From Amoebidium appalachense (lineage: Eukaryota; Ichthyosporea): a DNA stretch of 64,000 nucleotides. A program made the position numbers and the translations under genes. Below, piece after piece: positions 19,364-52,036 of the stretch. Each line of letters opens with the position of its first letter. Within the stretch, counting starts at the first letter, position 1. Below the pieces are notes generated by a model. It saw only the letters and a program-made list of their open reading frames with translations, searched no databases and was not told where the DNA came from. The stretch lies in contig CAVNZM010000013.1 in the NCBI GenBank assembly GCA_963693365.1, positions 3,410,001 to 3,474,000 of the forward strand. The letters are read 5' to 3'.

Positions 19364-20381
19364 GGCGGGGGGCAGGCTGAGAAGAGTGATTGCAGGAGGT
19401 GGGGAAGCCAGGGGTTGAGAAGGTGCATGGGAGAGACGTGTACCCAAAAAATAGAAGAGTCGGGAATGGCTTCATGAGCGCATACCCTAGCTAGGCACGA
19501 AAGTGGAGGGGGAAAAAACGAGTTCACTTAAAAGGGTGGGGCAAGAACCATTCTAGCCTGCCTAAGAGCTGGGTAAATAAATTGGGGTGGGTTGAATGTA
19601 TGCCTAAGAACCCCCCCCCCCGCTCGCCCCCCCCCCCCCCCCCCTCCCCCTCCCCCTCTCCACCCGCACACACACACACATACCATACGCAAGTTACCCT
19701 TCTCCTGTCCTGGTCTCCCACGGGCTTCCATTTTACAGACTTAGCTCAACCCAACCGTTTGCAACACTCTCAAGTTTCAGTTCCTTATCATAGCAACGCG
19801 GTTGAATTAGTAGTGCCACGGGTAAGCTGATTGCAGCACAAGTCGATTTCAGATGGCTTTTCTCGATGTATGGCTATATGTCTGTTGTAACGTTATTGTT
19901 GTACAACACTACTGACGGAGGGTAAACTCTTGTGTGATGCGTGTCAAAGAAGAATTGGAAGGTAACCTATCGTGGGAAAATGGCAGAGTAGCCCATTCTG
20001 CTTGCATGTGCTCAACGAGAACGGTTTAAGAATTGTCCCAGGCTACTTACGTAATGTAAGTCCCCTAATAAAACAGTGAAGCAGCCTTCAACCCTTCACT
20101 AACGTCAAAACAATCATCCGCGGCTAATGGCTTACCTGAAATGAGAGTAGTCACTCAGAGCTTCAAAGGGGCCGTACAACCAGCACGCATGTTCAAAAAG
20201 GGACACGCTAGGAGCTGAAAAAAGCGTAAGCACCTAGCTGAGCCTGTTTATGAAACCTGATGTTGTATCCGAACTCAGCAGCACATGATGTAGATTAACA
20301 TCGTGCACCGTTCGACATGAGCAAATTCAGAACGAGCAGTGCCAATTTACCTATCTGAGCAGGTTGTAAACTAATAATCCA

Positions 20382-20431
20382 GACCAGATGCTCATTACTA
20401 ACAACGGACCAGATGCTCATTACTAACAACG
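20382..20431. repeat. Tandem duplication, 25 bp x 2
   Basis: The unit GACCAGATGCTCATTACTAA plus CAACG is repeated exactly at 20382-20406 and 20407-20431. Confidence 0.9.
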
Positions 20432-20538
20432 ATATGATGGCCCCTTCAAAGTTTTTTTTCCGGGATCGAGGCCTGGCACGTACTGACGGTGCCTGGGCTG
20501 CTTTGAACTTGCCGTTCGCCTCACACCCGCCTCACACT

Positions 20539-20634
20539 ATTTTTCCTTACACTCTCGCGACCGCGTGCATGCTTTCTCTCGCGGCGGCTCTACGGTCCCG
20601 AGAGTCCAGTGTTCGCTGTGTGTGTAAGGAAAAA
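20539..20634. repeat. Inverted repeat (foldback)
   Basis: TTTTTCCTTACAC on the left pairs with GTGTAAGGAAAAA on the right, around a GC-rich centre that itself contains CTCTCG and CGAGAG. It looks like a small hairpin element. Confidence 0.65.
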
Positions 20635-21484
20635 TACGAGTCACCTCAGTAGGTGACAGGATCGATCGAGGCCTGTCACAGCTGAAGTGAGGTGCGCAGC
20701 GCTGGCCACACGTTTGAAATCAGCGCGAAATCAGATAACCCAAAAATGACTAAACATTAGATGATTTACTGTTTTGGGTTAGTATTTGAAGCCATTTATT
20801 GGGCCTCATTTCAAGAGCTGTAACCGTTGCTGGCAGCCAAGCCTTCGGTCGTCACTCCGACCGCTGCAGCGGCCCGGGCAGCGGCAGCTGCGCAGCTGGC
20901 CGCTGCACTGATGTGGCTGCGCTTCTCAGTTGAAAGGGACTCACGGATAAGGCCATGCAAATAAACAAACTGGATTCTTTATATGGGAGTCGGAATTGAT
21001 AGTGAAAAAGCTCATGGAGCTCGTTGGGGAAGGTGGAGGAAATGGAGGGAGGGGAGGGAGGGAGGGAAGCTTAAGGGGGAGGGGAGGGGGGGGGGAGGGG
21101 GGGGAGGGGGGGGGGGGGTAAGGGGGGGAGGTCTGAAGTTCTGAACGTGTGTGTACTCAAACACATCATATGCAAACGCATCCCGGGGCAGGCATAACCG
21201 GCGGAGTCGGTGTCGTACCACAAAATTAAGAAATATGGCCTGGAAGATTGACAGGCTGAAACACTGCAGATTTGAAGCGACGCGCCGGGGGCAGAACGAA
21301 ATACCCGGATAGTTATGTTGTGGTGACCTGGTTCCGGACGCGCACAGGGTGACGCCAGTGGGAAAAGGTGAAGGCCGCACTGGGCAAACACTCTATACAG
21401 CGAAGGGGAAGGGGAGACAGTGAGGAGGGGGGAGTAGGGAGGGGAAGGGAGGAGAAGAAATTCGAAGTTAGTGTGTTTTTTTGT

Positions 21485-21527
<43 letters not shown>

Positions 21528-21780
21528 GTGGGGGGGTGAATATGTGTATGTGGGGGCCGGTGGGGGGCGGGGACTCCGGGGGGAGGGGGAGGGGAGGAGG
21601 CGAGAGGGAAGGGGTTGGTGTGTGAGTGTTTGAGTGTGTGCGTGTGTGTGTGTCGAGTTTGAGCGTGAGTACCTGTGTGTGTGTGTGTGTGTGCGTGTGT
21701 GTGTGCGTGTGTGTGTGTGTGTGCAACACAAAGAAATATAATCAAGTAGCATTTTGCGAGTTTGAGAAGTGGCTTCCAGA

Positions 21781-21824
21781 CGTTTATCGTACGAGGTGCT
21801 TTCGTTTATCGTACGAAGTGCTTT
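21781..21824. repeat. Tandem duplication, 22 bp x 2
   Basis: CGTTTATCGTACGAGGTGCT plus TT is followed by the same unit with a single G to A difference. Confidence 0.9.
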
Positions 21825-22601
21825 CGCAGGACACAGTTTCACTATTTAATATAACCGTATTGATGAGATAGTCCGCTCTTAAGTATAAGCTGGTTTAGAT
21901 TATTAGTCTTATACCTAAGGATACCAAATTACTGAATTTCCTCGACTATAGGAAGGTTAAATTTTACTATATGCTGAGACAACCTAAAACTTTAAGTATT
22001 CTATAAGAGTGATGATCTTAAAAATATAGCAATAGGTAATTAGCAAGAAACTAATGTAGATAAAGATCTATTAGTAGGTTCCTCAGAGACTACACGTGTT
22101 GCTCCGTTTAGCTTAGCAAGTTGTAAGGCACAGGGGTGAAAAATGCGGAGTAGCTGCTGGCTGGGGCAAGAAACAGTGATTGTGATCCGGAAGAAAGAGG
22201 GGGGGGGGGCTCGGCGGCGGCGGAGGGGGGAGGGGGGAGGGGGAGGGGGGGGGGGGGGAGGCGGGGTTTTGCAAGATTAAAAACACTTTGCGAGACCAGG
22301 TGACCGGGAAAACGGGCAGAGTGTAGTACCAAAACACTTGTGGGAGCGCGCACCAAAAACATATCAAACAGGAGCTTATTGCTTCGGAGAAAGGGAAACC
22401 AGGGATAAAGCGTTTAAAAAAACACCAAAACCACGAAGAAAAACAACGTGAGGGGCCATCATTCGTCTGTACGTTTATGTATTTCCGTTCAGTGCTGCAC
22501 CAAGGCAGTCACACCACAACCAAAAAAAAACATACAGCTGATAAATAACATAAAAACATATCTTCACATTCGAAAGGGCGCCTACGCGCCAGTCATACAT
22601 G

Positions 22602-22832
22602 CTATGATACTTTGAACGCCGTGAGCGCCAGGGCCCATTCCTTGCTGCACTGCCCCTCAAGGGGCGCACAGCGGGCGCTGCGCACGGCGACCTCAGGCTT
22701 GCAAGCCGTCACCTTCGAGAACATTCTCGAGCCACGACCAGTCGTCGTCAGCAAAAAGAAGGTCCACATCGAAGCCGAAGCCGTCAGCACTGCCCAAGAA
22801 AACATCAGGAAGGAGAAGAGGGTCTCCTGCTG
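22602..22832 (-). other. Alternative C-terminus of the unspliced bZIP mRNA
   Basis: If the 20-nt segment stays in the message, translation continues in the original frame to a stop at 22602. Just after the intron it encodes a strongly hydrophobic stretch (LFSFLMFSWAVLTASASMW, then TFFLL) and then a basic/Cys-containing tail. In mammalian XBP1 the unspliced product carries a hydrophobic region that brings its own mRNA to the ER membrane; the same role here is inference. The segment 22693-22832 is therefore read in two frames. Confidence 0.6.
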
Positions 22833-23471
22833 CAGAGGAGATGCGAGTGCGGCAGACTCGCAAGAGTACCCACTGTCCTGCCCGAGCCCGGCAACTGAGG
22901 CCCAAGAGGTAAGGTCAAGATTACACGGTTCGGCAGGCGCTGTCAGGTCGGCTGACGGCGCCATGTCGTCAAGTGGCGGCAAACCAAGAAGAACATCGTC
23001 GTCGAACTCGATGTTGGAGACGGAAAGGTCGTCGTCGGAAAGCGACCTCGAGTCCGACACCGTAAATGCCGAGGAGGGTGAAGGGCACGAATCGGTCTCA
23101 GAAGACGTGGAGAGGGGTGAACCCACATATGGTGGCGTAGAAGGCTCTGCTTTCACATCAACAAGCGTGCCTTCAGGCAACAAATGCGCATATGCCTTCT
23201 TGATTTCACCAATTTCTGCGAAAAGTTTCGCGTTTTCAACTTCGAGACGAGCCACCGTTTCTTCGAGTGTCTTCACGTAGTTCTTTTGGCGGTCGCGTAC
23301 CCGTTGAGCGGAAATGCGGTTTTGCAGCGTGCGTGGCACGGCTCCCCTTGGGGCGCGCTTTGCCTTTAAAGTTTTCTCGGGCTCGGTGGGTGCTGCATAT
23401 ACACCGAGCCCCAATTGGTTATGGACAGGGGCCGGAAGAGGGTGGTAGGGAAGCCATCTTGGGGCGAACAT
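22693..23471 (-). CDS. HAC1/XBP1-type bZIP transcription factor, IRE1-spliced form
   Basis: Unfolded-protein-response transcription factor by inference. The spliced reading is 23471-22853 joined to 22832-22693, 252 residues. The basic region is at residues 46-66, with NRISAQRVR giving the bZIP N-x7-R signature. A leucine zipper with LEETVARLEVENAKL follows to about 90, then a Ser/Asp-rich region. The class resembles XBP1/HAC1 (QNR.SAQ..R.R). At residue 206 a 20-nt segment (22833-22852) is flanked by two ideal IRE1 hairpins. Its removal shifts the frame to an acidic, aromatic C-terminus (VDLLFADDDWSWLENVLEG), a typical activation domain ending in a stop at 22693. Without splicing the frame runs to 22602 and gives a 289-residue form with a hydrophobic tail. 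The start ATG at 23471 is the first in frame. No conventional intron is seen. Confidence 0.9.
22833..22852 (-). other. 20-nt unconventional (IRE1-type) intron
   Basis: On the minus strand two hairpins sit directly next to each other. The first is TGCGAGT / loop CTGCCGC / ACTCGCA (7-bp stem). The second is TCTCCT / loop CTGCAGC / AGGAGA (6-bp stem). Both 7-nt loops fit the IRE1 consensus CNG|CNGN. Cutting after loop base 3 in each releases exactly 20 nt, which does not start with GT or end with AG. 20 is 2 modulo 3, so ligation switches the reading frame to the acidic domain. The 3' site CCTCTGCAGCAGG matches the known XBP1 3' site closely. Filamentous-fungal HAC1 introns are also 20 nt. Confidence 0.92.
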
Positions 23472-25068
23472 CGCCAAAAGGCGATCGTGCGTTGTAAAGA
23501 ATTAACTATATAACACCAGCACGGATGGTAACGTAGCTGTTAGAGTTCCAAGATAAAGCTAGAAGTAGGCATGTCAATCAGCACAAACTGAAACACCGAG
23601 TACGAGTCGCAGAAATGCCACGGTCACATATCCAACGTTTGCCTGTTTGCCGTTCTCTCTGCAAAAGCTCCCGCTTTTGAGTGGAGCGCATGGATATCTG
23701 AAAAATCTCTCTAAACTCTATGCAGAAGGGGTAACATATTTAGAATTGTATATGGCCGTATAAATATTTCTATGTTTAAAATAACTCCTTATAGAATTTC
23801 AGAACCCCATTTTGTTCTCAAACAACGAAAGGTATTTGAAGATTAATCTAGGATCTATCGTAACCAATCAAATCGTGCTTGAATAACCGGGAAAAAACAG
23901 CGCCCAGCGCATTATTGTGACATTTCACCAATCCGATACCAGTTCAACGTCCGCGAAACATACCATGCAGGACACAGGAGTCTAACAAGCTCAATGCCCC
24001 GGCAGCTCGATGTATCACACGTAGGCCTATAAAGACCTCGACCTATAAAGAGAAGTTTTTATTCCTATACAATACTTCAGTTTTTTTTAGAGTACAGTTT
24101 GCCTGTCTGATTTTGAAGAATTTCGTAAATGCTTAGTCATCGGCTGAGCCACGTACGCCCTGATGACGCTGGCGGTCGCTGAATGGCTGAGAAGAGCGAA
24201 GTAATTTCGCGAACGTGACGTCGACAGGGCCGCTAGCTGGTACTGGTGTAAGAGAGCCTCAATGACTCAGACTTGACAGTCCCCCAGGAATCGCGGACCC
24301 GGTGGGTAGAGTTGCGCAGTCAAGCAAATTTTGTAAACTGTATGCCAAACATACGTTGAAGTTAACTGATGTCGGTTTCACATGATACCATGCATATGAT
24401 GCCATGGTTCGCTGGCCATAACTGAATTGGTTTGCATTCTTTATTCCTGAGCTGCCAGAGGCTCAGGCTTTATCCCTATAAGATAGTACGGTAATAATTT
24501 TAAACAAAGAACATAAGAAAGGAAGACCTTTAGAAACTTTAACAACCGCCACCCATATTAGTTCACAGAATTGCGACATTGTACTGTTGTGTCTTGCGAT
24601 TTAAGCCAACCAAAATTCCCAGGACAATAGGGGGATAAGTGGCAATGACCGTGCAGATGACAAAATAAGTTCAAAGTGTCAGGAAAATTCAGGATGCATA
24701 TGTCTGTGTTGTGCCTTTGGCCACGTATGGTATTTCATGTATGCTGAGCATGCAGGGTTATAAATGATATGTTACAGTACCTGTTCTTTGTTTGCTGTGT
24801 AGGGCAACTGCTATGATCCAATTGAGTTAATTTATCATATGTATCCTGTTTTTCGGTGATTTGTGGCCATAAAATAACGGTCCCCCCTCCCCGCCCCGCC
24901 CCCCTCCCCACCTCCCCTATCTTTTCCACGGTATGTGTGTTTGTATGTGGGTGGGTATGTGTGTGTGTTTGTTTTGCATGTGTCAGTGTGTATGCGAATG
25001 TGTGTGTGTGTGTGTGTGTGTGTCACAGTGTGTGTAAGTGTGTGTGTGTGTGTATTGGTTTTTTTTTG

Positions 25069-25420
25069 GATGTTGGTGTCTTGTTGGGTATGTTGCTAAT
25101 ATAAGGAAAGAGACAGTATTTACGTGCCTTCTTGTTCTTGTGTTTTTTCCCCCTTTTTTATCCCCGCTGCATGTCTTGCCACACCTGCACACATGTGCAA
25201 GGAGTACCACACACCTGCACACGGGGTTGTCCTCTCTCCCCTTCCCCCCCCTCTTCCCCCCCCCCCCCCCCCCCCCCCTCGACCTTTCTTCCCCCCTGGT
25301 CCCACATCGTTTAGGTTTCAAATGTGCGCGCTTGTGTGTTAAAGTGTGTGTGTGTGTTTGTGTGGGGGGAATGTGTGTGTGTGTGTGTCTGTTTTGCATG
25401 TGTGTGTGTATGCGAATGCG

Positions 25421-25475
<55 letters not shown>

Positions 25476-25518
25476 CACGATGTGCGTGTGTGTGTGTGTG
25501 TGTGTTATGTGTGTGTGT

Positions 25519-25549
<31 letters not shown>

Positions 25550-25889
25550 TGGTTTGTGGATGTTGGTGTCTTGTTGGGTATGTTGCTATATAAGGAAAGA
25601 GGCAGTATTTACGTGCCTTCTTGTTTTCAGAAGACTTGGAGTTTTTTTTTTCTTTTTTTCCCCGCTGCATGTCTTGCCACACCCACACACATGTGCAAGG
25701 ACACGTGCACACGGGGTCGTCCACCCGCACACATGTGCAAGGAGTACCACACACGTGCACACGGGGCCGTCCTCTGTGGCACTCCTTGCACATGTGTGCG
25801 GGAAAAAAAAAAGAAAAAAAAAACCCTCAAGAACAAGAAGGCAAGTGTCACTTTCTTTATATAGCAACATACCCAACAAGACACCAACC
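25069..25889. repeat. Direct and inverted duplication (foldback-like)
   Basis: Copy 1 (about 25069-25230) and copy 2 (about 25558-25780) share GATGTTGGTGTCTTGTTGGG, then TATGTTGCTA, ATAAGGAAAGAG(A/G)CAGTAT and TTTACGTGCCTTCTTGTT, and then a run of CACATGTGCAAGGAGTACC units. Copy 3 (about 25775-25889) is inverted: GAACAAGAAGGCA, CTTTCTTTATATAGCAACAT and ACCCAACAAGACACCAAC. TG tracts lie between copies 1 and 2. Copies 2 and 3 form a near-perfect long hairpin. Confidence 0.8.
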
Positions 25890-26710
25890 GAAGTTCACCG
25901 GCAACCAATATCCCCTGCGGTGTTCCAGAGGGCCATGGCCACGGGTGAACACGGGCGGGTATTGCGCCCCCCCTTCCAACCAACCCTCTTATGCTTCCCC
26001 GCCCCAAGCCCCCCTCCCCCTTAAGTGACTATTATGTATGGCCTCATGACTTGACTTGAAGTCAGGTGCTTGGTGACTTCAAGTCGCTTCGCCACACCCC
26101 TGCCGGCGCTGCCAGCCCAGGCAGGCTGGCCCGGGTCCGGAATTCGGGGAGCTCAAAAACGAGAAAAGCGAAGTTTTGCGCTTGTTTTTGCGTCGACGCC
26201 TCAGCACTGTATCATATGCATAAGGTCAGTGATATCTACGGTTAGAAAACTTGTGACCGTCCGTCGATCTGGCTGCTGCCCTAGCCATATCTGAGTTCCT
26301 ACTCGAGCCAGTGTGCGGCACCACCATACTTTTGATCATGCGTGATCATACTTTTGCAAAGGATCTTTCAATGCAGAACTAGCAGAAATACGTTTAGATG
26401 CGTAAAAAGCTGTGTGCTTGCGTGCGTGCACGTGCGTGCATGCGTGTGTTTGTGTGCGTGCGTAGGTGCATGTGTGGTTGTGTATGCGAATGTCAAAGGT
26501 ATTTGTGTGCGTGCATGTTTTTGTCTATGTTTCTCTCTGTGTGTGTGTGTATGTGTGTGCGTGTTTGCGTGCGTGTGTCGCGGACTGTGTCATCACTATG
26601 TGTGTGACGAATTTACACCTTATACTCCTTGTCATTCATTTTCCATTCGACTTAAGGTCGCCTCCATATCCGTGTTCATAAAAGTGCAAACAATTGAACG
26701 CGGGGAGTGG

Positions 26711-26734
26711 GGGGGGGGGGGGGGGGGGGGGGGG
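26711..26734. repeat. poly-G tract
   Basis: A G run of about 24 bases in otherwise unique sequence. Confidence 0.8.
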
Positions 26735-28581
26735 AGGAGGGAAGGAGGAGAAGGGGAGTTCACATGAGTGCGATGGAGGCGGACGTGTACGTACATTTTT
26801 TAACATTTCCCAAGGTAGAGGTTATCCAGGATTCGAATCAGCAGTTACACTGTCATAGGATGAGCACTACTGCTTGAGTGACTTGTCTTTACCGATGCAG
26901 TCACTGTGTAGGAGATGCATTGTGTTGAAAATTGAGTGGATTCGCGGAACTCCTGGCACATGCTTTATCAAATTAGAAAAATATGATATCAGATATGAAG
27001 TAACCTCACGTAGTCGCTTGCAGGGTCTCAGTAGTATCCATGGAGGGGCCTTGTCACGTGCACGTGCCTTCTGAATGGCACGGTAAGGAGCAACCTTAAC
27101 GTACTACGGTGGCCACGGTGAATCATTCCCGTGTGACAAGTACAGCTGCCAGGATCGATATCGGACGTTTTGTTAATAAAGTAAACGTATACGTATGTCT
27201 GTTATAGCTGCAGTGTTGGACAGCTACATATTATCAGCTACCTCTGCCCATGTCTTGGTCAAGCTCAACAAAATGATGCCATTTGGGCGAAAAGCCGGAA
27301 GTTCTAGTTTACAAAGTGGTGCACTCGTAGCCAATCATCAGCAATGTGCTTATGCAAGGTTCAGCGCACCCGCGTTCCGGACCAGTGGCGCCGGGCTCCG
27401 AGTCGACAACGAAAGTTTGCGCTCCTTGAACGCGCGGCGCAGTTGGTGTTTGTGTTTTGACTAGAGTATTTACTTCTTTTACCTTCTGTCTCAAGCTTTT
27501 ACTGGAACGAGCAAAAAAATTACAACTTTTTTAGAGGTTTGCATCTATGGAAGGGCACATCGGAGGTCAGATCTTGCTTGTATGTAGGTTAGAGGTTTCA
27601 TATTATTGCGGTGTGCTCCCTCGACTTACCGTAATGGTTTGCGGGGCTAGCTACTTGTATAAATCATCAGAAAACCTCCGTCACAACTTAATTATTTTGC
27701 GTGAAAAGGCATCATCAAATGTGGTCGGTTAGCTCTGTGCAATTTACTGCCCTTTCTCAACACCCTTCGAGGTGATCATAGACACGTTGTGCGAGTTGCC
27801 CACTAGAACGTCTGCCGTCATGCATATGCCGCCCAGGCTTGCTGACACTTGAACAGGTAGGTTCTGTAGCAGGTCACATCTTTACTCCGTTTGTGTTTTC
27901 CTGCTGGTCGGCTTGCAGACATAGACTGGCACACACACCGCTTCCAAGTTGCGAATCTGGACCGCATTAGCTGATTGTCATTGTTTTAAAGCTTATCGGT
28001 CTACTGTGCACGCATGTGCTTTTTAGTAACATAAATCAAGAGCTTTTTTTGCACGGCTGTGCCAGCTCACTGGTGCGTGACATTAACGGTGTCCATTGAA
28101 ACTCAAGGGTACTGAGTATTGTGCTGTCTTTGTCCAGCTTGGGCTGGTATTCGTTTAACCCGCCCCCACACCCCTACCAGCACCTCAGTTTTTATTGTTT
28201 TCCGGATAAGCTTTGGGTGCTAATATGGGTTTGGGGGGGAGGGGGGGTGGGGGGTGGGAGGGAGGAATGGGGGATGGGAGATGGAAGGGGGTGATGAAGG
28301 GGGGCCGGGGAGGGAGTGTTTCTGGCAGGTGCATATGATTTTGTATGCTTCGTCCTTCCATTCGCCCGTGCCGTACTTCTCTACGCATGACCACCAATAT
28401 ATCACCCACCCTTCCACCCTGCACTATTACACACGATATGCAGCAACAAGAAAGAAGAAGTCAAAGAGACAACTGTTTACACACACACACCAACACCAGC
28501 GAGCGAAAATGCTTGCCAAAAACCACTCGCCAAGCAGCGCACATGTACTGACACATGCTTGCATGCATATACACACGCTTT

Positions 28582-28686
28582 CCCCCCCCCCCCCCCCCCC
28601 CCCCCCCTTCCCAACCAGCACATGCTAATGTGACCTCTCTCTGTGCCTACCAACTAATCTACTAATCAACTAGCATACACACACAT

Positions 28687-28756
<70 letters not shown>

Positions 28757-28760
28757 CACG
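28582..28760. repeat. poly-C (28582-28607) and (CA)n (28688-28760)
   Basis: The C run and CA tract lie just upstream of the first coding exon of the PAS/F-box gene, possibly in its promoter or 5' UTR. Confidence 0.9.
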
Positions 28761-28849
28761 CACACACACACACGCACATATGTACACGCACTTGCACACA
28801 CATGTGCACCACACACACACACAAACAAGCACATGCAGGGTGAGGTATA

Positions 28850-50357
<21,508 letters not shown>

Positions 50358-50372
50358 TGTTGGGCCCCCGGG

Positions 50373-50404
<32 letters not shown>

Positions 50405-51744
50405 AGGGGGGAGGGGGGAGGGGGGGGGGGGGGGGGGGGGGGGGGCTGTTGCTTATAAGGCGACGGACATGGTGCAAGATTCGTGTGGTGTTTGGCTTAG
50501 GTGTGTTCATTTTCAGGGCATGGTTGAATGAATGCTTTGATTAAGCGGGATGTTAAAGGGTAGGGGGGGGGGGGGGGTTAAAGGGTAAGGGAGGGGGGGG
50601 GGGGGGGGGGGATTATTTTTAAACCTGATACTTGTTATCCGGATTCTGTTAAGGGATAGCACGGGTTCTACTACATAGTTGAACACTTATGTTATGGATT
50701 TTTCCTGGAAAAGAGTTCTAATTTATTGATTAAGATGGAGTTATTGAGTTATCGATTAACACGGAGTTATTACTTTAGCGATTAACATGGAGTTATTTAT
50801 TAAGTTATGGGGTTAGAACCTATTAAAGATAGTGTGTATATATGCAGGCATGGTGGACGTTTGTTCGCCACAGTGTCACCGAGCCATAATACAGGGGAAT
50901 AAATATTAGTGAATAGATGATATCTTCAAATTTTAGTGAGGGAGGACGGGGAATTAAATTATATATAGTAGCCTATATGGCGGATACGGTTAGAGCTTCT
51001 CGTTCCTACATAGATTCGTTTATTCATGATGTTGTGTGGTATAAATAAGCTAAATGTCTTGGCGGTGTAATCGTTTTTTTGGTGTCTCCTGCCCGTATGT
51101 GTAATATGTGTGGGGGGCGGTTTACTCGCGGATGCATATCTATCAATAAGTGTAACCTTCTAGATAACATCGTAGAACCGGAGGCTATAGGGTAAGGTGA
51201 TCTAGGACGGTCATTTTATAACGGATATACTGAGGAAGAGAGACAGAAAAGAGAATGAAGCTGCACAGTATGATATTGTGATACGGTGTCTTACCTTTCT
51301 CTCAGAGCTACCAATGCTAGCCTTTGCGTATCCTTAATCTATACTAGGGTTGTAATATTGCGTACCGTGTACATATGTCACTAGCTGCATTTGATTGGCT
51401 GCGCTGGAAAACGCAGTAGGCCGTCAAGTGAGGCTGGGCCTCAGACGATGTCCGTTAGCAATAAGTTGTGTGTAAACCCCTGCAAGATCTTTCTCACCTC
51501 ATGAACACTTTTTAGAATCAGAACCGTGTTGAGCACGTGTACATGCGACAGCAAGCATCCTTCATTGGATTTCAATCACGCAAAGATATTGCCGTCAACA
51601 TGGAGCAGGGGTCGAATCATAATGCAAGTAAAAAATAGAACGCCCCACTCAGTCATGATATATGCGTCAACAACAGTTACTGTGTCAATGACATCCTTTG
51701 CAATTGATCGATCAGCACTTTCCCCCCGATTTATACATTAAAAG
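50358..51744. other. Intergenic: 3' region of the PAS gene, AT-rich spacer
   Basis: G runs at 50378-50445 and 50592-50612 are followed by AT-rich unique sequence. It includes a short array of (G/C)GATTAACA(T/C)GGAGTTATT units at about 50730-50800 and an AATAAA at about 50899. No coding frame of interest is seen. Confidence 0.55.
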
Positions 51745-51964
51745 TTGCCTGCCCCGGCACTGTGTGTGTCGTTCAGAGCGAATGGTGGGGGTCATGCCAG
51801 AAGGGCACCCAATCATCCACACCAGCTTCAACAACAACCGTCCCACTCACAACCGCCACCACCTCGATCCCGCCCTCCGGAACGACCACAGCTACCACAC
51901 AACCCACCGCTATGACCACCACTACTCCTTAAGGTAATGTTCCTATCACCACCACCACCAACCT

Positions 51965-52036
<72 letters not shown>

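Larger units (their letters stand above)
18238..22692. other. Intergenic region, repeats and unique sequence, no gene seen
   Basis: 18330-18384 and 18568-18600 are TG tracts. 18978-19160 is TG plus poly-G. 19334-19362, 19609-19660, 21066-21120 and 21484-21526 are G or C runs. The unique parts (18620-18880, 19700-21000, 21130-21400, 21720-22200) hold short frames only. The part adjoining 22692 should contain the 3' UTR of the bZIP gene. Confidence 0.55.
23472..28849. other. Intergenic region upstream of the bZIP gene and of the PAS gene
   Basis: 23472-24880 is unique AT-rich sequence that must hold the bZIP 5' UTR and promoter. ACGTGACGTC at 24213-24222 is a CRE/UPRE-like palindromic core. 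24930-25900 holds TG tracts with direct and inverted duplications. 26030-28200 is unique sequence with short frames and no recognisable product. 28210-28300 is G-rich. 28582-28607 is poly-C and 28688-28750 is CA repeat. No gene is called. Confidence 0.5.

Noticed and set aside
22612-23280. Plus-strand 222-codon frame opposite the bZIP gene
   Set aside because: The minus strand carries a clear bZIP basic region and zipper plus the IRE1 hairpins, so the plus frame is a shadow.
26070-27732. Several 60-90-codon plus frames in unique sequence
   Set aside because: There are no domains, no consistent splice partners, and several overlap alternatives. They are indistinguishable from chance frames.
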